NCBI GenBank assembly: GCA_012511845.1
Contig: JAAZFF010000054.1
Location: 1 to 5,746, forward strand
Direction of reading: 5' to 3'
Length of the DNA: 5,746 nt
Source of the DNA: Lentisphaerota bacterium
GTDB taxonomy: Bacteria; Verrucomicrobiota; Kiritimatiellia; RFP12; UBA3636
The position numbers were made by a program, and so were the translations under genes. Below, piece by piece: positions 1 to 5,611 of this stretch (position 1 is the stretch's first letter; each line of letters opens with the position of its first letter). Under the pieces are notes generated by a model. The model saw only the letters and a program-made list of their open reading frames with translations, did no database searches and was not told the origin of the DNA.

Positions 1-2
1 GA

Positions 3-146
3 CTGGCAGTATTCGTACTTTCCACCCGTTACCGCATCATTGATGAAACTATTGATAGAAAATTATGCAATATGGTAATTTCGCACAAATCCAACACCCC
101 AAAACGCTCTACAGCGCAAACGGCTCTGTCGGCTTTTGAGGTTTAG
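3..146 (+). CDS. Possible 3' end of an unidentified gene (partial)
   Basis: A reading frame is open from the left edge and ends at TAG 144-146, giving 47 residues that begin LAVFVLSTRYRIIDETIDRK and end ALSAFEV. The first few residues are hydrophobic and are followed by a charged tail, which could be the cytoplasmic end of a membrane protein. I do not recognise a family. A second frame is open from position 1 to TAA 76-78 (25 residues), so an open frame alone proves little here. A hairpin at 193-217 lies downstream and could end this transcript. The call rests on length and composition only and could be chance. Confidence 0.22.
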   Translation: MAVFVLSTRYRIIDETIDRKLCNMVISHKSNTPKRSTAQTALSAFEV

Positions 147-192
147 CCCAACTTTCGCATTTATAGCTGCAACTTATTGTAAATAAAGCACT

Positions 193-217
193 CGACTTTT
201 AAGGCACTACAAAGTCG
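193..217. terminator. Weak hairpin, possible bidirectional terminator
   Basis: CGACTTT (193-199) pairs perfectly with AAAGTCG (211-217) around an 11-nt loop. On the minus strand it is followed by AGTGCTTTATTT and on the plus strand by CCTGGTTTTG, so neither side has a strong U tract. It lies where the minus-strand structured RNA (257-563) would need an end, and also downstream of the possible plus-strand gene end at 146. It could serve either or neither. Confidence 0.3.
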
Positions 218-256
218 CCTGGTTTTGATACCTTAGAATTGTTTCTCCTCTATTAG

Positions 257-563
257 CGAACGGTTCCCGGGCATGTTTTACCATTCTTTTAACCGCCGGA
301 TAAGACGCGTTGGATAGGGAGCGTTTCTCCGAGACAGCTACATATTTCGGACGGCTGCGGAGTGCCTTCCCTATCCTTTGCTCACCTTGCGGAAAAACAG
401 CTCTATTAGTAAAAGAGCAATGACTGTGGCGAGCCAGCCATTACGCCTTTTCGGGGTCTAGCGCTCTCCCGCACCCCTAAAGGCAACCCCTCCGAACTAT
501 AGCATGATGCGCCGCCGAGGTGGGTACTCACGGTGTCACAGGCCGCACCGCCTAACCGTTTCG
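257..563 (-). ncRNA. Candidate structured non-coding RNA of unknown family
   Basis: Reading the minus strand, the 5' segment CGAAACGGTT (563-554) pairs with the 3' segment AACCGTTCG (265-257) with one bulged A, closing a ~307-nt domain. Inside are at least four local helices: CGGTG/CACCG (550-546 with 535-531); GCCTTT/AAAGGC (484-479 with 450-445) containing GGGGT/ACCCC; GCTCGCC/GGTGAGC (434-428 with 386-380), which holds a GCTCT/AGAGC hairpin; and a long arm, GGATAGGGA/TCCCTATCC (376-368 with 320-312), containing CTCCG/CGGAG and CAGC/GCTG. The GCTCGCC helix has a G-U pair that would be A-C on the plus strand, which favours the minus strand. A sigma70-type promoter lies immediately upstream. 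No frame carries a long ORF. I looked for RNase P, tmRNA, SRP and common riboswitch cores and did not find them. 6S RNA is not excluded. Function unknown. Confidence 0.45.
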
Positions 564-571
564 TTGCGACC

Positions 572-601
572 ATTATAGCAATCTCTCAACTTGAAACGCA
601 A
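572..601 (-). promoter_or_regulatory. Sigma70-type promoter for the minus-strand RNA
   Basis: On the minus strand the -35 is TTGCGT (601-596), followed by an 18-base spacer and a perfect TATAAT (577-572). Transcription would start near 565-567, just before the 5' strand of the closing helix of the 257-563 RNA. The A7 tract of the preceding terminator (607-613) sits five bases upstream of the -35, so a stop signal and a new start signal are packed together. Confidence 0.55.
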
Positions 602-606
602 ACAAG

Positions 607-640
607 AAAAAAATGACCTCCAGTCAAGCGACCAGAGGCC
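607..640 (-). terminator. Strong intrinsic terminator, minus strand
   Basis: Read on the minus strand, an 11-base arm at 640-630 pairs along its full length with the arm at 625-615 around the loop GCTT. Eight pairs are Watson-Crick and three are G-U. The stem is followed by one A and seven consecutive Ts (613-607). The three G-U pairs would be A-C mismatches on the plus strand, so the signal is minus-specific. It ends whatever transcript comes from the right, probably the structured segment at 607-771. Confidence 0.75.
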
Positions 641-771
641 TACTAGACAGGGTGACAGAGACGACCGAGTCCCGCATGGGTGTCCGTACATCTGTCTACA
701 CATCAGTGGTTACCAGGCAAGGTAGGGCTGGTTTCTCCGCAAACCGCCGTCGCAGACGCATCACCTTAGCC
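607..771 (-). ncRNA. Candidate small structured RNA ending in a terminator
   Basis: The minus-strand sequence ahead of the 607-640 terminator can fold into successive helices: GGC(t)AAGGT with ACCTTGCC (about 770-762 with 723-716), a GGTTT/AAACC hairpin inside it, a CAC-TGAT-GTG hairpin, then TAGACAG/CTGTCTA (698-692 with 650-644). The same TAGACAG segment can also pair with a nearby TCTGTC, so two folds compete. No promoter is evident at its 5' end. The upstream DNA is a dispersed repeat (779-875), so the true start is uncertain. I do not recognise an RNA family. A 3' UTR or attenuator fragment is an alternative. Confidence 0.35.
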
Positions 772-778
772 CCCTCAT

Positions 779-810
779 CCACGGCGCGCTCGGAGTGCGT
801 CGCCCTACCC
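779..810. repeat. GGCGCGC hairpin repeat, copy 1
   Basis: The core GGCGCGC-TCGGAGT-GCGTCGCC forms a 7-bp stem with one bulged T, and CCTACCC follows. Near-identical copies lie at 4030-4061 and, with a changed loop, at 5713-5746. The form is REP-like: a short extragenic hairpin with a conserved stem. A tract rich in CACGAA/CACACGAA on the minus strand follows it (about 812-840). Confidence 0.6.
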
Positions 811-859
811 TTTCGTGAAGTTTCGTGTGGTTTGTGGTTAAATCTTGCGGCGGTAAAGC

Positions 860-875
860 CTCTGCGTGAGATAAT
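860..875. repeat. CTCTGCG...GCGTGAGATAAT tract, copy 1
   Basis: CTCTGCGTGAGATAAT is a shortened version of the tract at 4064-4087, which has an extra TCTTCGCG inside. In both places it lies 50-60 bases downstream of the start of the GGCGCGC hairpin repeat or closer, so the two motifs travel together as a composite intergenic unit. Confidence 0.45.
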
Positions 876-942
876 CCTGACAGTCGAACTTCCTTTGCCC
901 GCTTTTACGGTTTAGCCACAATTACTTATTTTTCTGAAAAAC

Positions 943-972
943 TTGTATTTTTAAGATTTTATATGGTAATAT
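943..972 (+). promoter_or_regulatory. Possible promoter of the surface-protein gene
   Basis: Within an AT-rich leader, TTGTAT (943-948) and TAATAT (967-972) are separated by 18 bases. This would start transcription near 979 and leave a leader of about 45 nt before the preferred ATG at 1026. The -10 is only a 4/6 match, and other AT-rich boxes in 905-1010 would serve equally well. Confidence 0.3.
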
Positions 973-1025
973 TCACAAGTAATCGGTGGTATGTTTTATT
1001 ACTCGTAAAATGGAATGAGGTTAAA

Positions 1026-2645
1026 ATGAAAAATACGAAAACTGCAAAATTGAATATTAAGCAATTTGTTTTAATGCTATCCGTTTCAGTTGTCTCGTGT
1101 GTGCTTGTATCAGCTTATGCAGATACCGTAATAGTGCACGACACTTTCAGCTATACAGGAGAAGAAACAGCTGTTGCAGACAGGGCTCCTGATGTGGTGA
1201 ACCTGCCGGGGAGCAACTGGGTGTCGGTAGTACAGTGGGATTGGAGTTACCCATTCATTAATGGAGATGAACGATCCTGGGCGTGGCCGCAGAATGCTGC
1301 AGATATGGGTGAAGAAAAATGTAGTATTAACATTTCCCTCGCTGAGTACAACACCGGCATATTGCGCATATCAGCAGATGTTGCAATGCCCTCAGAAAGA
1401 CTCGGATCAGAAGGTATTGCACTGGGATTCAAGGGAGTGGTTCCGTACATAGGATGGACGAACGTTAACTATGAGACGGAAATCAAGTCGGGTTTTAACG
1501 GTATAGCTGTTAATGGTGATGGTGTGATATTCCTTATTGAAAATGGGGAAACAAAAAATACGTATGATTCAGGAAGGGGATTAACTGGCTATACTTTTTA
1601 CCCCATGTCCTATGATGTTGATACTGCCAGCGGTGACGTTTTCAACATTAAATTCAATAATGAATACATGGGTGATTTCGCTACCACAGCTTTTACGGAA
1701 GTAAATACATCGAATGCAGTATTTCTTGTATTGGCGGGCTCCCGCGGACAAGTCGACAATTTTAAAGTAACTGCAATTGAAGGGCTTTCGCAACCATCGG
1801 TCAGCAACGCCTCAGGTGCTACGGGAATCGCCGGATCATCCGCCACTCTCAACGGCATTCTCACAGGCGGCACAACAGCAGACGCGTATATATTCTGGGG
1901 CACCGATCCGGAGAACTGGGCTAACACCAACATGGTGGGAACACTGTATGAAGGAATGTTCTCTCTAAATATAACAGATTTACCTATTTCAACAGAACAC
2001 TTCTACCAATGTTACGCCACCAACGATGTAGGAGAAGCATGGGCAGGAGATGTTTCCAGCTTCGTTTCCGCTGCACAGATATTCACATGGACGGGTGCAG
2101 GCGGCAACTCATTCTGGAATGATGTTGAAAATTGGGATCCGGATATCAGGGTTCCGAATTTGCCGCGTGAAACAGTGCGTTTCATTGATGGCTCCGACAC
2201 TGTTTATCTGAACCAGCCTGCCGTAACAGTTGGAGGAATTACAATGTACCCCAACGAATGGTCAGATCTGGGTTTCAACATCACAACAAATGCTCCTGAA
2301 CAAAAACTGATTTTAGATTACCCGGACGGCCCGGGATTTATCAGGGTATTGGGAAATCGCTGGACCAGCGGCACTATAAGCGCCCCCATGATTGTTAACA
2401 ATGATATTGACGTTACAATTGAAACATTAGGCGAAAATTACGGTCTTTTACTGCGTGGACCAGTCAGTGGAGAAGGAAGCATAAATGTAAAGAAAGGCAT
2501 TGTTTTTCTTGACCCACTTGAAGATACCGTATATAACATATCGTTTCATGGCGCAAACAAAAATTGTTATATTTCCAAACGCGGGAAAAAAAACAGCCAC
2601 GCTAACAGGAACTTCCTCCATATCCCTCGCCGGTGGATGGGGTGA
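1026..2645 (+). CDS. Secreted surface protein, N-terminal part (frameshifted gene)
   Basis: This is the first half of a large exported protein. ATG 1026 is preferred over ATG 963 because GAGG lies just upstream and residue 1 then begins a clean signal peptide: basic N-region, hydrophobic core FVLMLSVSVVSCVLVSA, likely cleavage after AYA at residue 32. Residues 33-252 resemble a LamG/concanavalin-like beta-sandwich, opening with DTFSY and closing with GSRGQVDNFKVT. Residues 254-349 resemble the Fn3-like domain of PVC surface proteins (ATGIAGSSATLNG, FWGT, YQCYATNDVGEAWAG). Residues 354-372 (TWTGAGGNSFWNDVENWD) open a beta-strand-rich stalk. The true frame runs to about residue 522, where an A8 tract at 2586-2593 breaks it. 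The residues after that (NSHANRNFLHIPRRWMG) look out of frame. Nothing catalytic is visible. An adhesin, S-layer-like or carbohydrate-binding role is inference. Confidence 0.8.
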   Translation: MKNTKTAKLNIKQFVLMLSVSVVSCVLVSAYADTVIVHDTFSYTGEETAVADRAPDVVNLPGSNWVSVVQWDWSYPFINGDERSWAWPQNAADMGEEKCSINISLAEYNTGILRISADVAMPSERLGSEGIALGFKGVVPYIGWTNVNYETEIKSGFNGIAVNGDGVIFLIENGETKNTYDSGRGLTGYTFYPMSYDVDTASGDVFNIKFNNEYMGDFATTAFTEVNTSNAVFLVLAGSRGQVDNFKVTAIEGLSQPSVSNASGATGIAGSSATLNGILTGGTTADAYIFWGTDPENWANTNMVGTLYEGMFSLNITDLPISTEHFYQCYATNDVGEAWAGDVSSFVSAAQIFTWTGAGGNSFWNDVENWDPDIRVPNLPRETVRFIDGSDTVYLNQPAVTVGGITMYPNEWSDLGFNITTNAPEQKLILDYPDGPGFIRVLGNRWTSGTISAPMIVNNDIDVTIETLGENYGLLLRGPVSGEGSINVKKGIVFLDPLEDTVYNISFHGANKNCYISKRGKKNSHANRNFLHIPRRWMG

Positions 2646-3861
2646 CGTGTCATGCGCCGTAAGAGATGGAAGCAAGCTTATACTTTCCGGCGGCGAATTC
2701 ACAAATTTGACCCGATCAGAAAGAGGTGTCTTTTTCAGGGACAGTGGAAATGAATTTATAGTTGCCGATGGATGCAAGCTTGTAAATGCAAATAATAACA
2801 ATCAGGCTATATACCATGCTCCCGGAAACACGATTACTATAACAGGTGAAGGAACAGAGTGGGATCTGAATCTTGACCATATAATCATGAACGCTCCGAG
2901 CAATCGCCTCACCGTTGCCGATGGTGCCCGTCTCGTAAATGCCAGAGGACGCATAGGATGGTGGGAAACAGGCAACTCATACAACGAAGTACTTGTTACA
3001 GGAGATTCCACAGTGTGGGATGTGGGTGAGTCTATCAGTGTCGGTCAGAATTCATCATTCAATACAGTAACCATCTCGAATAATGCCGTTGTTCAGAACA
3101 CCTGGATCTGGCTCGGTGCATACGCATACTGGGAAAGTGGATACGGTAGTGATAACGGTCTGATCGTCACAGACGGCGGCAAGTTTTACTCCGGACGCGA
3201 TGATGGATGGAATTGGGGTGCCTGCATCGGAGCCGGCGGAAGCAGTGAAGGAAGAAACGATCGCAACTATGCACTCATTACCGGCACGGACTCCCTCTGG
3301 GATCTGGGTAGCAGACCTCTTAGAATCGGTTTCATGATGGAAGAAAATTCCACCGGTGCGTGGAACCGCGTCCGGGCAGAGGCTGGAGGCATGATAACAA
3401 ACATTGGTCATGCCTATATCGGCTGGACAGAAAATAATGCTGTTACAAGCTCCAACGAACTCATTGCTGCAGTTGGCGGCAGCATCTCCGCTTCCGGCAT
3501 CAATGTGGGTACAGATACATCAATAGGCAACAGAATTACTCTGCAGGGCGGTACGATTAACACGGGCTCCCTGCTCATTGAGCCGGGCAACAAACTCACA
3601 CCCGTTTTGTCAAAAGACGAACTAATTCCGCTGAAAGTTTCAGGAACAGCAGTCTTTGAGGATGGAAGCTATATAAGTCCTGAAAAAGCAGATGATTATA
3701 CGAGCGCCGGCAACCATGTTGTTCTTGTTGCCGACAGCATCGAGGACAACGGTCTCATGCTCGACCCTGACCTTGATGCTTCCAACTGGTTTATAGAAAT
3801 TACTTCAACGCAGATCATGATCCGTTACAGCGAATACGCTACGACGATAATCGTCAGGTAA
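2548..3861 (+). CDS. Surface protein, beta-solenoid C-terminal part (frameshifted gene)
   Basis: This is the second half of the gene starting at 1026, in the next frame. The only in-frame ATG before the join (2548) has no ribosome binding site, and the open frame reaches back only to a TTG at 2500, so it is probably not translated alone. Joining the frames at A8 gives ISKRGKK-TATLTGTSS, which fits the usual K-x-G-x-G-T-x-T-L-x-G turn of autotransporter-type beta-strand repeats. The joined protein is about 944 residues. Three TG-x2-[ST]-x-WD-[LV] motifs (TGEGTEWDL, TGDSTVWDV, TGTDSLWDL) lie near joined residues 606, 658 and 752, with VADG/VTDGG strands and IGW/IGA/IGF turns between them, typical of a right-handed beta-solenoid. 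The C-terminus (IRYSEYATTIIVR) has no PEP-CTERM motif, final membrane helix or beta-barrel, so anchoring is unexplained. Confidence 0.7.
   Translation: MAQTKIVIFPNAGKKTATLTGTSSISLAGGWGDVSCAVRDGSKLILSGGEFTNLTRSERGVFFRDSGNEFIVADGCKLVNANNNNQAIYHAPGNTITITGEGTEWDLNLDHIIMNAPSNRLTVADGARLVNARGRIGWWETGNSYNEVLVTGDSTVWDVGESISVGQNSSFNTVTISNNAVVQNTWIWLGAYAYWESGYGSDNGLIVTDGGKFYSGRDDGWNWGACIGAGGSSEGRNDRNYALITGTDSLWDLGSRPLRIGFMMEENSTGAWNRVRAEAGGMITNIGHAYIGWTENNAVTSSNELIAAVGGSISASGINVGTDTSIGNRITLQGGTINTGSLLIEPGNKLTPVLSKDELIPLKVSGTAVFEDGSYISPEKADDYTSAGNHVVLVADSIEDNGLMLDPDLDASNWFIEITSTQIMIRYSEYATTIIVR
2586..2593 (+). other. A8 homopolymer where the reading frame breaks
   Basis: Eight As follow GCGGG. Upstream codons read TCC AAA CGC GGG AAA AAA, and downstream codons read ACA GCC ACG CTA. 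The two join only if one A is skipped, so A7 would give an intact gene. Candidates are a true one-base insertion, a sequencing or assembly error, reversible slipped-strand switching, or RNA-polymerase slippage on A8. Confidence 0.8.
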
Positions 3862-4029
3862 GCCCGAGCCCGGCAAGCCAGGCAGTGGTCAGTGGGCAGT
3901 TGGTAGTGATCAGCCAATCGGGATCGTTATCGTAATCCAGGCTGATGAGCAAATGATCGGGACTATGCTTGCGTGGTGGCTGAGATGGATGCTGTGGCAG
4001 GGCAATTCTCTCGATAATTCATTAACTCA
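3862..4029. other. Intergenic repeat tract downstream of the surface gene
   Basis: No gene is visible. CCCGGCAAGCC (3869-3879) recurs exactly at 5473-5483. A GCAGTGG/GTGGGCAGT tract (3882-3904) is related to the inverted repeats around the regulator gene. ATCAGCC (3909-3915) pairs with GGCTGAT (3940-3946), with GGAT/ATCC inside (3921-3924 with 3935-3938), forming a hairpin that could protect the 3' end of the surface-protein mRNA. No U tract follows, so it is not a standard intrinsic terminator. ATCGTTATCGTAATC inside the loop region is a low-complexity run. Confidence 0.5.
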
Positions 4030-4061
4030 CCACGGCGCGCTCGGAGTGCGTCGCTCTACCC
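4030..4061. repeat. GGCGCGC hairpin repeat, copy 2
   Basis: This copy matches copy 1 (779-810) except for one base (GCTCTACCC in place of GCCCTACCC). It is preceded by TTCATTAAC, which also precedes copy 3. The stem is GGCGCGC with GCG(t)CGCC and the loop is TCGGAGT. It lies between the convergent surface-protein and regulator genes. Confidence 0.6.
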
Positions 4062-4063
4062 TG

Positions 4064-4087
4064 CTCTGCGTCTTCGCGTGAGATAAT
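4064..4087. repeat. CTCTGCG...GCGTGAGATAAT tract, copy 2
   Basis: This 24-bp tract directly follows copy 2 of the GGCGCGC hairpin. It is the longer form of the tract at 860-875, from which TCTTCGCG is missing. Confidence 0.45.
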
Positions 4088-4093
4088 ATGCGC

Positions 4094-4130
4094 CTGCTTA
4101 GAAACTGCCCACTGCACACTGTCCACTGCC
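4094..4130. repeat. Inverted repeat flanking the regulator gene, left copy
   Basis: The reverse complement of this 37-bp segment (GGCAGTGGACAGTGTG, then CAGTGGGCAGT, then TTCTAAGCAG) matches 5488-5529. Apart from the outermost bases, it differs by two substitutions and by lacking one 7-bp GGGCAGT unit. It lies 38 bases beyond the regulator stop codon. Confidence 0.65.
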
Positions 4131-4163
4131 CGAAGGGCGCGGGGCGCGGCGAGTTACCCTCCA

Positions 4164-4185
4164 GCGCTCAGCAGACTTTGAGCGC
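4164..4185. other. Hairpin over the regulator stop codon
   Basis: GCGCTCA (4164-4170) pairs perfectly with TGAGCGC (4179-4185) around an 8-base loop. The stem includes the TGA stop of the minus-strand regulator gene. On the minus strand it is followed by TGGAGGGTAAC rather than Ts, so it is not an intrinsic terminator by itself. A GC-rich stretch including GCCC-GAA-GGGC (4128-4138) lies further on and may add structure to the mRNA 3' end. Confidence 0.4.
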
Positions 4186-5328
4186 AACAACTGTTTCACC
4201 GGGCATAATGGTTGAGGGAAGCATTGTTGATGCGGGGATCTGATTGCCAGCTGCCATGCGTACAGCAAGGTCCGCAACTTTTTTCCCTATTTCGTTGAGA
4301 GGCAGAACAACCTTGTCGGGTACAAGTCCATCGAACCACTGCCCATGCGGCCTCTCATCCTGCTCAAAACTCATAACTGAAAGATCTTTTGGTACTAGAA
4401 GTTTTTTCTTCCTGTGCAGCGCATCAAGACATATCATTGAAAGTCGGCTGCCTGCAATAATGGCTGTAGGTTTATGTGCTTCAAGAAAATCCATAAAACT
4501 GTCTTCTGCATCGTCAGGGAGAACAGAATCACAGCCTAGAGGAAGCCAATGTACTCCCATACTACATGGAGCGATCTTATGTTTGGAAAGAGCGTTAAAA
4601 AAAGCTTCATGACGGGCAAACACCCATGGCTCAGTATTTCTCTGTATCGAGAGAGCTATTCGCCTGTGCCCTTTGTCGTGAAGATGATCAACTGCCGCTT
4701 CCATTGCCTGAGCATTATCCTCCATTACACACGGAACTCCCAGTCGCATATGTGGCGTACCGCTTACGATGCATGGGATGCCCAGTCGCTGGGCGTCACG
4801 GATTACAAACGCTTCCCTCGGTCCATTGGAAAGGCACACCAGAACGGTTGGTATACTCTGCTCAAGCCGTAGTGAAATGGCGTCTATATCACGATCACAA
4901 GTTCCCAGAAGCTCAATACTTATATTAAGTTCTGAAGCTACCATATCAATACCCTCAAGAATGAGTGGCGTGTACCAATCGTTAGAAAGATTTCCAAGAC
5001 TATATACCAAAACACCAAGTCGTATACCTGTTACATCGCCGGTTTTTGAATTAATCAGGGCTCCCGTCCGTGTTCCGGTAAAAGTTCCTAATCCAATGCG
5101 TCGGTCGATCCAGCCTTCACGCTGCAAATCATCCATTGCGCGCCTGACAGTCGAACGACTCAAGCCCGTGCGGGCAACAAGTTCGGCATCTGTTAAAAAT
5201 GGTGTGCCTACACCCGGTTTCTCTTCACATAGAAATGTCACTACCCGATCGTACAACTCCTGTGCGGCTAAACGTGAACGGTAAGGTCCGGACAAATCCA
5301 GTTTTTTTATGTGCTCGTATTTTGTCAT
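4168..5328 (-). CDS. GntR/LacI chimeric transcriptional repressor
   Basis: This is a 386-residue DNA-binding regulator. Residues ~20-85 form a GntR-type winged helix: TDAELVARTGLSRSTVRRAMDDL carries the recognition helix, and REGWIDRRIGLGTF is the wing. Residues ~103-386 form a LacI/periplasmic-binding-like effector domain: GIRLGVLVY opening, the DNAQAMEAAVDHLHDKGHRRIAL segment, PTAIIAGSRL, and VPKDLSVMSFEQDE near the C-terminal hinge. This is the AraR-type layout, in which a sugar or related ligand usually releases the repressor; the ligand cannot be read here. ATG 5328 is chosen because GGGAG lies 8-9 bases upstream. The longer start at 5388 falls inside the promoter and cannot be transcribed from it. 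The gene is monocistronic in this window and convergent with the surface-protein gene. Near-identical inverted repeats flank it. Confidence 0.92.
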   Translation of the reverse strand: MTKYEHIKKLDLSGPYRSRLAAQELYDRVVTFLCEEKPGVGTPFLTDAELVARTGLSRSTVRRAMDDLQREGWIDRRIGLGTFTGTRTGALINSKTGDVTGIRLGVLVYSLGNLSNDWYTPLILEGIDMVASELNISIELLGTCDRDIDAISLRLEQSIPTVLVCLSNGPREAFVIRDAQRLGIPCIVSGTPHMRLGVPCVMEDNAQAMEAAVDHLHDKGHRRIALSIQRNTEPWVFARHEAFFNALSKHKIAPCSMGVHWLPLGCDSVLPDDAEDSFMDFLEAHKPTAIIAGSRLSMICLDALHRKKKLLVPKDLSVMSFEQDERPHGQWFDGLVPDKVVLPLNEIGKKVADLAVRMAAGNQIPASTMLPSTIMPGETVVALKVC

Positions 5329-5339
5329 AAAACTATCTC

Positions 5340-5360
5340 CCGGAACTGAATGTTCACCGG
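5340..5360. promoter_or_regulatory. Imperfect dyad in the regulator 5' leader
   Basis: CCGGAAC (5340-5346) and GTTCACCGG (5352-5360) form an imperfect inverted repeat centred on TGAAT, close to the predicted transcription start and ahead of the ATG at 5328. It could be an operator or a leader hairpin near the ribosome binding site. It is shorter and less exact than the dyad at 5391-5419. Confidence 0.3.
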
Positions 5361-5370
5361 AATTGCAGAT

Positions 5371-5399
5371 ATTATACATAAAACACATATATCACTCAA
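5371..5399 (-). promoter_or_regulatory. Sigma70-type promoter of the regulator gene
   Basis: The -35 TTGAGT (5399-5394) and a perfect TATAAT (5376-5371) are separated by exactly 17 bases on the minus strand. Transcription would begin near 5364, giving a leader of about 36 nt before ATG 5328. This promoter rules out the longer upstream start codon at 5388. Confidence 0.75.
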
Positions 5400-5419
5400 T
5401 TAAGAAACAATTATGTGAT
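5391..5419. promoter_or_regulatory. Candidate operator dyad over the -35 box
   Basis: A 29-bp dyad has the form ATCAC-N2-AATT-N7-AATT-N2-GTGAT, with every specified base matching its partner. It covers the -35 element (5394-5399), the usual position for a repressor site that blocks RNA polymerase. Autoregulation by the adjacent GntR/LacI-type protein is the natural reading, but binding is not shown by sequence. Confidence 0.5.
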
Positions 5420-5487
5420 TAATTAAAAGATCGGCGCATCCTGGGGAACGGCAATCCAGGCAGTGGGCAAGGCCCGGCAAGCCGTGT

Positions 5488-5529
5488 CAGTGGACAGTGT
5501 GTAGTGGGCAGTGGGCAGTTGCTAAGCAG
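5488..5529. repeat. Inverted repeat flanking the regulator gene, right copy
   Basis: This is the partner of 4094-4130 in opposite orientation. It carries one extra GGGCAGT unit (tandem at 5506-5519) and ends in TGCTAAGCAG where the other copy has TTCTAAGCAG. Together the copies bracket the regulator gene with its promoter and both dyads. No transposase or recombinase is present in the window. A related tract (GGCAGTGGGCAAG) lies at 5459-5470, beside the second copy of CCCGGCAAGCC (5473-5483). Confidence 0.65.
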
Positions 5530-5550
5530 ATTAAGAGGTTTCACTGGGAC

Positions 5551-5603
5551 AGCGAGGCTCCGTACTCGCAGACCTGTTGCTGAGAATGCTTGCGCTAAGC
5601 AAC
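5551..5603. other. Two intergenic hairpins
   Basis: GCGAG and CTCGC pair around GCTCCGTA near 5552-5569. GTTGCT (5576-5581) pairs with AGCAAC (5598-5603) around a 16-base loop. No U tract follows on either strand and no gene is visible from 5530 to the right edge, so these are recorded only as structure within repeat-rich DNA. Confidence 0.35.
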
Positions 5604-5611
5604 CCCAACCC

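Noticed and set aside
312..484. Cobalamin, TPP or glycine riboswitch resemblance on the minus strand
   Set aside because: Fragments such as GGGAAGGC and GGAGAGCG look familiar, but the order and the essential cores (for example CTGATC for TPP, or the B12-box surroundings) are absent, and no downstream minus-strand gene follows.
257..771. RNase P RNA, tmRNA or SRP RNA
   Set aside because: I could not find GAGGAAAGTC or ACAGA-type RNase P blocks, tRNA-like ends with a T-arm for tmRNA, or the GGAAG/AGCAGCC SRP loop on either strand.
613..915. 100-residue plus-strand ORF
   Set aside because: It starts inside the minus-strand terminator, runs across the dispersed GGCGCGC repeat, has low-complexity Arg-rich composition and no ribosome binding site.
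963..1025. Longer start (ATG 963) for the surface-protein gene
   Set aside because: It puts 21 extra residues before a well-formed signal peptide, lacks a good ribosome binding site and overlaps the likely -10 region. ATG 1026 has GAGG upstream.
3055..3411. Minus-strand ORF opposite the beta-solenoid
   Set aside because: It is antisense to a conserved repeat structure, has no ribosome binding site or domain, and is explained as a shadow frame.
4769..5284. 171-residue plus-strand ORF and other ORFs opposite the regulator
   Set aside because: These are shadow frames of the regulator gene, which has clear family motifs. Their composition is Ser/Arg-rich with no recognisable domain.
5329..5388. 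Longer start (ATG 5388) for the regulator
   Set aside because: It lies between the -35 and -10 elements of the promoter, so it would not be on the transcript. ATG 5328 has GGGAG correctly placed.
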